Shown one piece after another: positions 24,034 to 33,477 of a DNA stretch of 55,557 bases. Below the pieces are notes generated by a model, which saw nothing but the letters and a program-made list of their open reading frames with translations, did no database searches and was not told the origin of the DNA. Position 1 is the first letter of the stretch. Each line of letters starts with the position of its first letter. The stretch comes from a virus. Position numbers and translations under genes: made by a program. The stretch lies in the IMG/VR virus record IMGVR_UViG_3300044699_000015, positions 1-55,557 of that record. The stretch is one strand, 5' to 3'.

Positions 24034-25053
24034 GTGAAAACTTTAGGCGAACTCAAACAATCCAGAATCAAAGAGATTGCCCAATCTTGTTCCACGTCGG
24101 ATGATTTCAAGTCTCTCATAAACGAAGCCACAGAAAGATTGATGTCTCGCGGCGATTGGGTCGGTTCACTGGTTCCAATTCAGGTTTGTTTGACGCGAGA
24201 TAGCTGTGTGGTCTGGCCGCGCTACACCGGCCAAGTGCGCCGCATTAACTATTGCGGACAACACATCAAAACCCGCAATGAATGGTTCGATTTTGTTGGC
24301 CCTGAACAATACTGCGGTTGGTATCATCAATGGGGGTGGGGAAACCAAATGGGTTGGGGACAGTTTTACAATCGAAATCTAGTTTCACTAGGATTTTCCT
24401 GCACTTTTCAGGATATACCCTTGGACAAAAACTGTCTCATCCGTGTTTATCCTCTGTGTCAGGCTGATGTTGGAAAAACGATTACGATTTTCGGTGTGGA
24501 TACTAACGGCCAACCGTTGATGACCAAGGATGCCACCACAGGCGAATGGAGCGAAGGACTTACCTTAACTTTATCGTTACCGTTTGTCAGCACTTCAATC
24601 TATGTTCGGCAGATTACTCGTGTAATACGTGAGCAAACGAACAAGAACACGCCGATGTATGCTTATGACGCGGCTGATGACACGCTTTTTCAATTGGCGA
24701 ATTACGAGCCTTCCGAAACCAACCCGCAGTATGTCAAAGACCGATTGAATCTTGGATGCTATCGTGGAAACTGTGATTTGCGCTCAATAGTTGCTTTGGT
24801 AAAATTGCGATTCATTCCCGTGCAGGTGGATACGGATTTGGTTCTAATCAACAGTATCGCCGCTTTGAAACTGGCCGTGCAAGCCATTAAGTTTGAGGAG
24901 GCGAGTGAAGACGAAAGGGCTTTTTCGAAATGGACGGCAGCGATACATGAACTAAATATCCAGCTTGAGAACGATTTTCCAATGGAAGTATCCACCGCGA
25001 TTGATACAGGTTTCAGTCCTGTGGAATCATTTGGGAGGCAGCGCGTAATTTAA
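24034..25053 (+). CDS. virion protein, possible head-tail adaptor, 339 aa
   Basis: GTG start. N-terminal helices (TLGELKQSRIKEIAQSCSTS, DDFKSLINEATERLMSRGDW) followed by a large beta part with many Trp/Tyr residues and paired cysteines, and a long C-terminal helix (AALKLAVQAIKFEEASEDER). A helical N-terminus that reads like the start of podophage adaptor or tail-tube proteins plus a position between tail and ejection genes suggests a connector. Evidence is positional and weak for the exact role. Confidence 0.6.
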   Translation: MKTLGELKQSRIKEIAQSCSTSDDFKSLINEATERLMSRGDWVGSLVPIQVCLTRDSCVVWPRYTGQVRRINYCGQHIKTRNEWFDFVGPEQYCGWYHQWGWGNQMGWGQFYNRNLVSLGFSCTFQDIPLDKNCLIRVYPLCQADVGKTITIFGVDTNGQPLMTKDATTGEWSEGLTLTLSLPFVSTSIYVRQITRVIREQTNKNTPMYAYDAADDTLFQLANYEPSETNPQYVKDRLNLGCYRGNCDLRSIVALVKLRFIPVQVDTDLVLINSIAALKLAVQAIKFEEASEDERAFSKWTAAIHELNIQLENDFPMEVSTAIDTGFSPVESFGRQRVI

Positions 25054-25056
25054 TTT

Positions 25057-25731
25057 ATGGCATCACTAAGACCAATTGGCGGAACGGCATCAGGGTCAAC
25101 CTATGACCCATCCTTGTTCGGTTACAGCGTGGGGGCAGCGCCAACTCGCGGGCAAGGCGCTTTCGGAGCCGTGCCGGGACAAATTGGAGTGCCGCCATCA
25201 ACCTACACGCAGACAACCAATGCAATTCCGTCTTTAGGGCCAGCCGGAAATGCTGCCGGGACTGCCATTCAAAATCAAATTGCTGGAAAATTGTCGCCTG
25301 CAACTTTGGCTGCTTTGCGAGATGCCGCTGCGACTTATGGCGTTAGCACAGGCGTCCCCGGAAGCCAGTTTCAAAATTACGATTGGTTGCAATCTCTCGG
25401 TCTGAACACGGAAAATCAGGTCAATACCGGAATCGGGAATTACAACAAGACTTTGACTACGGTAGCGGGAACACAGACCGACCCAAATCTTGCCGCTTCC
25501 ATCGCAGACCGAAATGCTACCTATGCCGCTGCACCCGACCCCGCTGCTGCTGCGAGTTACGCACAAGGATTGTTCGACAAGTATTTGCAGTCATTAAAAA
25601 CGCCTGCTGGCGGCACAAGTTCAGCCGGAAGCACCCTTCCATGGTATATGCAAGGAGATAACTTTGGAGCATCTCTTGGCCCCGGAACATGGCAAACTGG
25701 CCCCGGCACGTATAGAACTCCATACCAATAA
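25057..25731 (+). CDS. ejection/internal virion protein, 224 aa
   Basis: Low-complexity, Gly/Ala/Thr/Gln-rich protein (ATYAAAPDPAAAASYAQGLF) with no cysteine, as is typical of internal proteins ejected with podophage DNA. It follows the adaptor gene by 3 bases and is followed after 5 by another such protein. No domain can be named. Confidence 0.58.
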   Translation: MASLRPIGGTASGSTYDPSLFGYSVGAAPTRGQGAFGAVPGQIGVPPSTYTQTTNAIPSLGPAGNAAGTAIQNQIAGKLSPATLAALRDAAATYGVSTGVPGSQFQNYDWLQSLGLNTENQVNTGIGNYNKTLTTVAGTQTDPNLAASIADRNATYAAAPDPAAAASYAQGLFDKYLQSLKTPAGGTSSAGSTLPWYMQGDNFGASLGPGTWQTGPGTYRTPYQ

Positions 25732-25736
25732 AATTT

Positions 25737-26633
25737 GTGGCCTTTGAAATCGCACCTTGGTTGAGAATCAACCCACTCGACTACGTTAATTCCGCTGCTG
25801 CCGGTGGAAGGCTTGGGTTGTCTCGTGCCGAGTTGGAATCAAGCGCATTGCAAGCCGGTGACAGAACAAATCTTGGTTATGCGCAGTTGGCAGGTGAAAA
25901 TGGCCGCGCATCTTCCGCATTGGCTGAACGTGCTTATGAGGCGAACTTGGAAAATCAGGCGCGACAAGCTGCCACCGAAGCAAATGCTTCCGAGGCCGCT
26001 GCCAAATTAAAAGAAGCAACAGCTAAATCCTCGTTGCCATCCATTCACACATTGGGAGACCAATTGTTAGCGGTGACGCCAGAGGGTTTTGTGACGCCTT
26101 TGTATAACAAACCAGAGGAACCCAAAATCATTGAAGGTTATCGTGGGGCAATTACGATGGTTGACCCTAAAAATGGGGCTGTAAAGGTGTTGCGTGATGC
26201 GATGCCTTACAACGTGCCTCAAAGGTTTGACACTGTTTCGGAAACGACCAAAGGAGTTCCCGAACATCCTTCCTATGACGTTACAACGCCACTCGTAAGT
26301 AAATGGTTTGGGCCTGATATTCAACCGTCATCGTTTTCGACAACCAACACTTCTGCTTTGGATGCTCTGCCTAAAGGCTCAACTATTGTGACCAATGATA
26401 TTCCTGCAACGCCGTCACGCACAACTAGCCGACGTGTTCCAGTGGCTACCGCTGCATTGGACGGCGTTGTTACAAGCCAAACGCCGGGAGTAAAAGATTT
26501 AGGGCCAGCATCGGGAACCGATAGCGTCACTATACCACCCGCGCAAGCCAACGAAATTACTCGCTTGACCAAAGACGGCAGGAAAGCAATTTTCGACGCA
26601 GATACGAAAGAGTTTTTGCGTTATGCCGACTAA
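25737..26633 (+). CDS. ejection/internal virion protein, 298 aa
   Basis: GTG start (no ATG nearby). The N-terminal 110 residues are an Ala-rich helical region (SRAELESSALQAGDRTNLG, AERAYEANLENQARQAATEA) typical of podophage ejection proteins; the rest is a linker plus a beta domain with SIHTLGDQLLAVTPEGFVTP. The stop overlaps the next gene by 11 bases. Confidence 0.62.
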   Translation: MAFEIAPWLRINPLDYVNSAAAGGRLGLSRAELESSALQAGDRTNLGYAQLAGENGRASSALAERAYEANLENQARQAATEANASEAAAKLKEATAKSSLPSIHTLGDQLLAVTPEGFVTPLYNKPEEPKIIEGYRGAITMVDPKNGAVKVLRDAMPYNVPQRFDTVSETTKGVPEHPSYDVTTPLVSKWFGPDIQPSSFSTTNTSALDALPKGSTIVTNDIPATPSRTTSRRVPVATAALDGVVTSQTPGVKDLGPASGTDSVTIPPAQANEITRLTKDGRKAIFDADTKEFLRYAD

Positions 26634-28194
26634 TCCAACTTGGGAAGAAACAACATCTGCACCGTCATGGGATGATACTGCTCCAATTTCTACAGAACAG
26701 GATTCACAACAATCCATAATTGATGCTTTAAATAATGGCGCAACCATTCGAGATGTTCCCGATAAAGCTGCACAAATAAAGCGTGACTTTGGCACGGAGC
26801 GATTGCGGCAAGTAATCGAAACTCCGGTTACAAATTACTTGCCAGAGGATGCCAGAAACGCATTGGATTTACCGGGACAAATGGCCGCTGTTGCTGCCAA
26901 GCATCCCGAAGATACCAGTTTTGGGGTAATGGCGGGAATGGCTGGTGGTGTCAAGAATCTAGCCAATGGTTTTACAAGCCCAATCGGATTAGCAACTTTG
27001 GGAATCGGTGCTGCTCCCAAGGCAACCCAAAAAGCGATTGCATTAGCATTCGCTGGTCAAATGGCTACCCAATTGCCAGACTTAGGAACAGAATTGGGGC
27101 AAGAATTTGGAAAACCCGCCGATAAAAGAGATACGGAGAAAATATCAAGGCTCCTCACTGAATTTGCTGGAACTGATTTGTTTGCTTCGCTGGCATTGAG
27201 ACACGGCTTAAAGGATTCTATTCCTGCACCAGAACCAAAACTAGAGCCTGCGCCTGATGTTTCAGGTAGAACACTCAAAATGCCGGAAGGTGCTAAACCT
27301 CCGGGTGAAATCCAAACAGTTGAGGACAATCTTGCTGATGTTTCCACAATTCCAAGCACGGGGCCAACCTTTGCGGGCATACCGGAAACTGCTATTCCGA
27401 AAGAGGCAAAGCCCGTGGTTCCAGAAACACCACCGGAAGCAGAAAAAGGTATCAGTGTCGTTGACGAAATCCGAAACAACGGAGCCAAGACGATTGCTGA
27501 TATTCAAAGACTTTATCCCCAAGCACAATTAACGCGAGAGGCAGCGCGAACTTTGCGTAATGCCGCATGGGGAACACCTGACAATCCTTTGCCAGCAGAA
27601 CAAACTCGACCGAAAGGAGAACCAAATGCCATTCCAGAGCGAAAGCCAGAGACGCTACCTGTGGAAATTCCACCCGGAAGTAGCACAGAAGTGGGCGGAC
27701 GAATATCCGCACCAGAAAAACCTGCCATATCACAAATCCCAAATCCCGAAACACAAACAGGGGCGGCGGGCATTCCGGAGCAAGTAGCGCCTCCGGTTGT
27801 AACCACCGATGTTACAGAGCCTTTAAATCCGGGTGGCTCACAAGCTGAATTGTCTCCTGATTTACAGGCGCAATCCAAGGCCAACAATAGCCGCGCAGCA
27901 TTTGAGGCGTTGGCGAAGGAAAAAGGCAGCCCATTGCCAACTCCCGCACCCGAAGGCAGTCCAACCGCTATGAAATATAGGTTGATTGACCAAGAGCGGG
28001 CTGCGCGTGGATTGGAGCCATTGACCAAGGGGGAATCTGTTTCCGACCAAGAGACGTTAAATAAGGCGATGGTAGCTATGGATAAAAACCCAAATGCTGC
28101 CGATGAATTGGTTAAGGAACTGAACGCGAAACCACGCACTATTTCCGACGTAGAAAACTTCATTCTGTTGCTCAAAAAAAGTGGAGTTACGTAA
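26623..28194 (+). CDS. very large ejection protein, N-terminal part
   Basis: 523 residues before the frame is lost. The N-terminus has SIIDALNNGATIRDVPDKAA, a membrane-like Gly/Ala segment (FGVMAGMAGGVKNLANGFTS; LATLGIGAAPK) and then a long Pro/Glu-rich low-complexity region. It ends ENFILLLKK at a run of seven A (28174-28180); dropping one base there gives LLKKVELRNSYEASARES and continues into the next feature. The combined protein would be about 1,430 residues, a size seen for internal lytic/ejection proteins. Confidence 0.68.
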   Translation: MPTNPTWEETTSAPSWDDTAPISTEQDSQQSIIDALNNGATIRDVPDKAAQIKRDFGTERLRQVIETPVTNYLPEDARNALDLPGQMAAVAAKHPEDTSFGVMAGMAGGVKNLANGFTSPIGLATLGIGAAPKATQKAIALAFAGQMATQLPDLGTELGQEFGKPADKRDTEKISRLLTEFAGTDLFASLALRHGLKDSIPAPEPKLEPAPDVSGRTLKMPEGAKPPGEIQTVEDNLADVSTIPSTGPTFAGIPETAIPKEAKPVVPETPPEAEKGISVVDEIRNNGAKTIADIQRLYPQAQLTREAARTLRNAAWGTPDNPLPAEQTRPKGEPNAIPERKPETLPVEIPPGSSTEVGGRISAPEKPAISQIPNPETQTGAAGIPEQVAPPVVTTDVTEPLNPGGSQAELSPDLQAQSKANNSRAAFEALAKEKGSPLPTPAPEGSPTAMKYRLIDQERAARGLEPLTKGESVSDQETLNKAMVAMDKNPNAADELVKELNAKPRTISDVENFILLLKKSGVT

Positions 28195-30913
28195 TTCCTA
28201 TGAAGCATCGGCGCGTGAATCTGCCAAGGCTTTTGATGAAGGCAGAACGGGGGATGCGAAATTGGCATCATTGGAAGCCAACAAGTATTCGGATGCGTTG
28301 GAAAAGGTGGAGAAAGCATCTCGCGTGAGCGGTTCCGAACGTGGCCGCGCATTGCGTTCATTGCGCGTGATGATGAATGAGGACTTTTCCTTGGCATCAA
28401 TGGAAATGCAGCGACGTGCGGCCAAAGGTGGAGAGCCGTTGACCGAAGGAGAACGCTCTGAATTGGTCAAGATTGCCGATGACTATAAAAAGGCCAATGA
28501 GGATTTGCAGAAGCACATGGCGGAACGTATTGACCGTGCCTCCAAAGCTGCCGTTGATGAAGCCTTGGCACGAATAGCCAAAGAAACAAGACCAACTGTA
28601 GAGCCACATGTTCGCATTATCGCAGACCGTGTTAAGGGCTACTTCGACAAACGCGCAGAAGCGGCTTTGAAACGGTTATCAGGAGCAACATTCTCAACAC
28701 CGTTGCCTGACTTGATTGACCTCGGAGTATCCAAAATCATCAGTGGCGCAATCGAATTTGGTGAATGGTCTGCTAAAATGATTGCCGACTTGGGCGAGCG
28801 AGTTAAACCACACCTTAAAACCGTGTGGGATGCCTCCCACAAGGCGCTGGATGACCATATCGCGCAAGTTGCGAGTGGGAACACCCGAGAGAAGGTCAAA
28901 ACCGCTGTAAAGTCCACTGGCGATAAAATAGCCAAGGCCCGCGAGACGATTAAAACGCGAGTGGCAGCGAAGGAAACCGAAAAGCTATCACCACAGATTC
29001 AAAAAATGGCCCGTGCGTTCATCGAATCAGGCATTACCGATAGAGAAAAGTTGATAGATGCCGTTCATAATGAATTACAACAGATTTTGCCTGACATTAC
29101 CCGCCGTGAAACCATGGACGCCATTTCGGGTTATGGAGATTTTAAGCAACTGAGCAAGGATGAAATCAGCGTCAAATTGCGTGGCATGAAAGGCGAAATG
29201 CAGCAAATCGCCAAGCTGGAAGATATGGCCAAAGGCGTGCCGCCTAGTAAAACCGGCATTGAACGACGGGAGCCGACTGCGGAGGAAAGAAAACTCATTA
29301 AGGCAGTCAACGAGGCCAAGATTCAATTTCAGGTTCCGATTACCGACCCTGCAACACAGTTAAAATCTGCTTTGGACACCCGCAAGGCTTTGCTCAAAGG
29401 GCAGATTGAGGACTTGGAGAACCGTATTAAAACGGGCGACTACTCCAAGAAGCCAAAACGCGAACTTGCTTTGGATAGAACCGCTATGGAATTGGAGGCC
29501 CAAAAAGGAAGGCTGCGAAAGAAGTTCTTGGAGGGTCAACGAAAATCGCAACTAGCCGCTAGAACTGGAAGTGAAAAAACCTTCGACTTTATCGGTAACG
29601 CCAGGCGTTTCTCGGTGCTTTCCGGTGCTAATGTGCTGGCTAAACTCGCCGCTTATTCCGCTACCAAATTGCCAATAATGGGAATAACCGAGGCAATCGG
29701 AGGGGCTTTGTCCAAGGCCAGAGGAATACGCGATATTGCCGAAAAAGCCCCAAGCGAAAGCGGTGCGAGTTACGATGCTTATGCCAAGGCGATTGCGAAA
29801 GGACTTACGCAAGGTTTCGTTGATGCCTATAAAGTCGCCAAAACCGGCCAATCTGATTTAAAGGCTGCTTTCAGTGACCGTCCTGATACGGGGCGGGAAT
29901 GGTATAACTTTTTCCAAACAGTTCACGAGGTTATCAAATCTCCATTGCGCCGTGCTGCCTTTGAATTGTCATTGCAAAAGCGCATGGCTCACGCGGTCAA
30001 GAATGGCGTGGATATTTCCGACCCTCTGGTTCAAGTCGCTTTGTCGAAGGATGCCTATTTGGATTCAGACCGTGCGCTATTGTTGGAAAGCAACAAACTC
30101 GCATCCGGTATTCGTGGATTATTGAAACAGTTGGAAACTCCAAATAAAAAGAGTGGCGAAATTCCGATTGTGGGAAAGGCCGCTGCCACCTTGGGGCGTG
30201 TCGAGTTTCCCATCCTCACAGTTCCGTTCAATTACATGAAACAAACGCTTACTTCCGCGTTTGGATTGGCTACCGGAAGTCTCAAAGCACGAGCCGCATT
30301 GAAAAGAGGAGTCGAAAACCTTTCACCAGAGGAAGCTGACAATATCATGCGGCATTTGAAATACGGTTCAATCGGAGGCGCGATGTTGCTTTACGGATTT
30401 TACGATGGTTACAAAAACGGGAGCAATGGCGTATTCGGTGGTTATTACCAGCCGGGAGAAAAGCGAAAAGACAATCAGGCTGGTGTTGGCGGTCTTAAAA
30501 TAGGGGATACTAAGATTAGCGGTCTATTGCTCCACAACCCTGTTTTAGCCGTTGGGCAGCTTGGGCATACGATTGGCGCGATTGCAGCACAAAAGCACTC
30601 CAAGGCCAATCCAGAGCAGCGTGGCGTGGCAATAGGTTCAATCTCTGGAATGATGGGGTTGCTAAATGAATCTCCACTTGGCCGACAATTTGAACTTGTG
30701 AGTGATTTAAGCGACCCCAAGAGTGCAGAATGGGCCTTGGGAGAACATGCTAAATCACTTGCAGTTCCACAATTGGTTCAAGAAGCCGCACAAGCCACTG
30801 ATAAGGACGCTGCCGGAAACGTGATTAAACGCGCTCCGGTGACGGTTGGGCAGCATGTAAAGACTGGCATTCCGATTCTGCGGCAGACGGTTCCGAAAAA
30901 GAAACAACCATAA
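28181..30913 (+). CDS. very large ejection protein, main part
   Basis: 910 residues starting in the shifted frame at VELRNSYEASARESAKAFDE. Mostly charged helix and coiled coil, with a short block (LPDLIDLGVSKIISGAIEFG, then EWSAKMIADLGERVKPHLKT) that recurs in large polyvalent phage proteins injected into the host. The C-terminal part has Ala/Gly-rich membrane-like segments (SGANVLAKLAAYSATKLPIM, MLLYGFYDGY). No transglycosylase motif was seen. The last 89 bases overlap the GroES gene on the other strand. Confidence 0.72.
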   Translation: MELRNSYEASARESAKAFDEGRTGDAKLASLEANKYSDALEKVEKASRVSGSERGRALRSLRVMMNEDFSLASMEMQRRAAKGGEPLTEGERSELVKIADDYKKANEDLQKHMAERIDRASKAAVDEALARIAKETRPTVEPHVRIIADRVKGYFDKRAEAALKRLSGATFSTPLPDLIDLGVSKIISGAIEFGEWSAKMIADLGERVKPHLKTVWDASHKALDDHIAQVASGNTREKVKTAVKSTGDKIAKARETIKTRVAAKETEKLSPQIQKMARAFIESGITDREKLIDAVHNELQQILPDITRRETMDAISGYGDFKQLSKDEISVKLRGMKGEMQQIAKLEDMAKGVPPSKTGIERREPTAEERKLIKAVNEAKIQFQVPITDPATQLKSALDTRKALLKGQIEDLENRIKTGDYSKKPKRELALDRTAMELEAQKGRLRKKFLEGQRKSQLAARTGSEKTFDFIGNARRFSVLSGANVLAKLAAYSATKLPIMGITEAIGGALSKARGIRDIAEKAPSESGASYDAYAKAIAKGLTQGFVDAYKVAKTGQSDLKAAFSDRPDTGREWYNFFQTVHEVIKSPLRRAAFELSLQKRMAHAVKNGVDISDPLVQVALSKDAYLDSDRALLLESNKLASGIRGLLKQLETPNKKSGEIPIVGKAAATLGRVEFPILTVPFNYMKQTLTSAFGLATGSLKARAALKRGVENLSPEEADNIMRHLKYGSIGGAMLLYGFYDGYKNGSNGVFGGYYQPGEKRKDNQAGVGGLKIGDTKISGLLLHNPVLAVGQLGHTIGAIAAQKHSKANPEQRGVAIGSISGMMGLLNESPLGRQFELVSDLSDPKSAEWALGEHAKSLAVPQLVQEAAQATDKDAAGNVIKRAPVTVGQHVKTGIPILRQTVPKKKQP

Positions 30914-31184
30914 GCACGTTTTCAAACGGCAGGATGGTGTATTCGACTCCACCAATGGTCTTTTTAACCGAGTTCGTGCCGTCAATAATCACCAAGTCAT
31001 TGACTGCAAATGTGGGGTCAACCTTGCGGTTCTTATAGTCGAATAAATCACCGATGCCACAGACCTGATAAACCTGTGGCCTTTCCTGTAGGTGCTCAGG
31101 AACAACAATGGTCGTTTGCTCGGTTTCCTTAATGTCCAACTGGCGCAACAGGACACGATTACGGGAGGGTTTTACAAGTCTCAT
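30825..31184 (-). CDS. GroES-like co-chaperonin
   Basis: 119 residues. The Cpn10 fold is clear: PSRNRVLLRQLDIKETEQTT (with the mobile-loop region), VYQVCGIGD, FAVNDLVIIDG and VEYTILPFENVLMV. As in phage T4 Gp31, a phage co-chaperonin lets host GroEL fold the phage capsid protein. The canonical fold ends near residue 90; the last 28 residues (EPSAAESECQSLHAAQPSPE) are extra and are encoded within the end of the ejection-protein gene. Transcribed with scaffold, which fits a role in capsid assembly. Confidence 0.82.
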   Translation of the reverse strand: MRLVKPSRNRVLLRQLDIKETEQTTIVVPEHLQERPQVYQVCGIGDLFDYKNRKVDPTFAVNDLVIIDGTNSVKKTIGGVEYTILPFENVLMVVSFSEPSAAESECQSLHAAQPSPERV

Positions 31185-31739
31185 TTAATATCCAAGAATT
31201 TGTTTTCGCTTGGCAAGAGAGGCTTCAACTTCTGAAAAGTAAACATTCGTTTCCGAAAGAATGACTTCTGTAACCTCGCGGGTTTTTTCTTGCAGAATCA
31301 TTTTATTGCCATTCTTTTTATACCACTCATAAGCATCCCACTTTCCTGTGATTGCCCTTCCAGCGCCCCACCAATCTGCCACCATTTCTTTTACATACTT
31401 AACCGGCATTTGCATTGGCTTATGCTTTGGCTCATCAGAATCGTTGGTAAGAAGCCAATATTGCCAATGATGTTTATTCGATTTTTGATGATGATTCCAA
31501 GCGTGGTCAAAGGCAGCATCTATTGGCCCTTGAATTAGCCAATATCTAAAATCGTCTGGCTCGTTTTTGTGACTTTTCTCATAGAATTTGTCAACGTAAG
31601 CGAACCATTCGCAAGGAAGAAATTTAGTCCAATCATGGATTATGGCCCTCCAAAACGAAACGCCACATTTTCTGCACGCAAGAAATACAAACCATTTGTG
31701 CAAAATCACATATCTGAGATAGAGGAAATGCTTCTTCAT
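31185..31739 (-). CDS. DUF5662 family protein
   Basis: 184 residues matching the DUF5662 pattern: YLRYVILHKWFVFLACRKCG, then IHDWTKFLPCEWFAYVDKFY, AWNHHQKSNKHHWQYWLL and MPVKYVKEMVADWWGAGRA. The spaced His and Asp residues resemble an HD-type metal site. It is common in phages and of unknown function. ATGA overlap with the end of the scaffold gene. Confidence 0.85.
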   Translation of the reverse strand: MKKHFLYLRYVILHKWFVFLACRKCGVSFWRAIIHDWTKFLPCEWFAYVDKFYEKSHKNEPDDFRYWLIQGPIDAAFDHAWNHHQKSNKHHWQYWLLTNDSDEPKHKPMQMPVKYVKEMVADWWGAGRAITGKWDAYEWYKKNGNKMILQEKTREVTEVILSETNVYFSEVEASLAKRKQILGY

Positions 31740-32986
31740 GCGACAACGCTTTCACGCAAATCTTCAAAGAACCCTTTTTCTTTCTTCTCAGTCGGAGCCT
31801 TTTTGGTGCGAATCTTTCCCGGTGTGCTGCCATTGGCATCTTCCACAGATGCTTTCAATTCTTCCAACTCGGCCTTGAGTGTGTCAATCTGTCGAACCAA
31901 CATGGGATGAGCGGCAGCACGCAGCCGGATAGCAGCATCCAAAGCAATCCTTTCCTCTGGCTTGAGTTTATCGCGGCCAAAGTAGGCTTTATCCACCAGC
32001 GCCATACTTTCATCGAATATAGCTTTGCTATCGGCATCCTTGGGGTCTGGTGAATACAGTTCCGGTGATTCATCCTGCAAATCCTTGGTAATCGCCGCAA
32101 ACGCTTTTGTGGAGCGTTCCAATTGTTCCTCACGTTGCTTCTGTTCGGTATGCTCCTTTTGGATGCGCTCAGCCTCCGCTTGCTTGGTGCGCTCGCCTGC
32201 ATTTTTGTGATAATCCTGCAAGGCGCTATCACGCTGGCGTTTCAATTCATGCAGCTTTTCATACTGCCGCATGACTCCACCAGCACGAGCGCCGAACATC
32301 AATTCTGCTTGTTCCTCTGCTTTGGCGGGTGGCAAACTGAATATCAAAGCAAAGTCGTTGTCCCAAGTAGCCTTGCGTTGCGTGCCGTTGTCATCAACCA
32401 TCAAACCCTCAATCAAACTCTTGGCATATTCCGCCGCCGTGTTGAAAGGCTTTTCGTGCTTCTCTACAAATTCAGGATTTTTCTCATAGCGATAAGTCCC
32501 CACTTCCGCCTCCAATTCCTGAATGCGCTTATCCTTGGCGGTCAATTGTTCAGATAATACCTTGGCATCCCCATTTCCGTTAGCGCCTTCGCGCAGTTTG
32601 GTAATCTCTGCCTCCAATTCCTTACGCTTAGAAAGATTGTAATTAACAACCTTTCTCATGTGCTTCATTGAAGCCGTTTCAACCTTGTTTTTGTCCTCTG
32701 GAGGCAAAACAAGTTCATCAATATCAATTTTATCAGTGGGTTTCTCAGGAGCCTTTTCAATGGGCTTATCCGGTTGTTTTTCCAGAGGTTTATCAGTCGG
32801 TTCCTTCGCGTCTTTTAGGTCTGGTTTGTCCGGTTGTTTAACCACTCGCGCTTTGGCATCTACCGAGGCGAAAGGGCTTTTAGATGGCTTCGGCTCCGGT
32901 GCAGGAGCGGGAGCAACCGCCGCTGCGATTGGTGGAGTTGTAGAAGTCGGAGCCGAAGGTGTGAGGGTGGAAATGGTTTCTGGCAT
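31736..32986 (-). CDS. capsid scaffolding protein
   Basis: 416 residues, highly charged and mostly helical. The N-terminal 90 residues are Pro/Ala/Lys-rich and disordered (PEPKPSKSPFASVDAKARVV), then long coiled coils (KRKELEAEITKLREGANGNG; QLTAKDKRIQELEAEVGTYR) and a basic C-terminal tail (KIRTKKAPTEKKEKGFFEDL), the usual scaffold design in which the basic tail binds the capsid protein. It lies on the opposite strand from the capsid gene and 8.6 kb away, which is unusual. Confidence 0.78.
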   Translation of the reverse strand: MPETISTLTPSAPTSTTPPIAAAVAPAPAPEPKPSKSPFASVDAKARVVKQPDKPDLKDAKEPTDKPLEKQPDKPIEKAPEKPTDKIDIDELVLPPEDKNKVETASMKHMRKVVNYNLSKRKELEAEITKLREGANGNGDAKVLSEQLTAKDKRIQELEAEVGTYRYEKNPEFVEKHEKPFNTAAEYAKSLIEGLMVDDNGTQRKATWDNDFALIFSLPPAKAEEQAELMFGARAGGVMRQYEKLHELKRQRDSALQDYHKNAGERTKQAEAERIQKEHTEQKQREEQLERSTKAFAAITKDLQDESPELYSPDPKDADSKAIFDESMALVDKAYFGRDKLKPEERIALDAAIRLRAAAHPMLVRQIDTLKAELEELKASVEDANGSTPGKIRTKKAPTEKKEKGFFEDLRESVVA

Positions 32987-32989
32987 AAA

Positions 32990-33235
32990 TTATGCGGGTT
33001 CGTAAGTTTGTTGAAATATGTCTGGTTTACATGGATAACATTCGCCCTTAACGCCTTTGATAATCCAATCCCCCACATTGGCGGTCATTACGCCCTCCAA
33101 AGTAGTAATGCCTAATTTTCCATCACCTAGGTGGTGTATCGCCCTGCTATTCCCAATCAGAAGCCTTACCATATTGAAATTTTCAGGAGTGTTAATTTCG
33201 GCATCTATAACTACTGGTTTCTTTCTGAATTTCAT
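32990..33235 (-). CDS. small phage protein, 81 aa
   Basis: A familiar small phage family of unknown function: starts MKFRKKPVVIDAEI, then LGITTLEGVMTANVGDWIIK and ends GVKGECYPCKPDIFQQTYEP. Members are found in many tailed phages. The ATG at 33235 overlaps the preceding stop (ATGA). Confidence 0.82.
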   Translation of the reverse strand: MKFRKKPVVIDAEINTPENFNMVRLLIGNSRAIHHLGDGKLGITTLEGVMTANVGDWIIKGVKGECYPCKPDIFQQTYEPA

Positions 33236-33477
33236 TCCCAAGTTTCTCCATTTGCAATCAACTCATCCGTCTTAAATGCGTCTGGGTGTTTTCTGGCGTG
33301 CTTGCAGCATAATGGCATCCACCCACTATTCATAGCTGGATATGCAGCTACGGTTGGTTCTCCACAAAAAACAATAGGATTGGTTTTTACAACGGTTTCG
33401 CAAGTGGGATTTATTGGTGCATTCTTCCAATCATCGGACTTTATTGATTTCCACTTTTTGTATGTGAGACTCATCAC
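33232..33477 (-). CDS. hypothetical protein, 81 aa
   Basis: Not recognised. Contains a CETVV...FCGE...CCKHARKH pattern that could be a small zinc site (three or four Cys and two His). Coupled by 4-base overlaps on both sides to its neighbours. Confidence 0.6.
   Translation of the reverse strand: MMSLTYKKWKSIKSDDWKNAPINPTCETVVKTNPIVFCGEPTVAAYPAMNSGWMPLCCKHARKHPDAFKTDELIANGETWE

Noticed and set aside
28171-28181. Programmed -1 frameshift at the A7 run
   Set aside because: A -1 slip enters a different frame from the conserved continuation; the observed join needs +1 (or -2).
27513-28400. 295-aa minus-strand open frame
   Set aside because: Antisense to the ejection protein genes; low-complexity mirror of their Pro/Glu-rich part.
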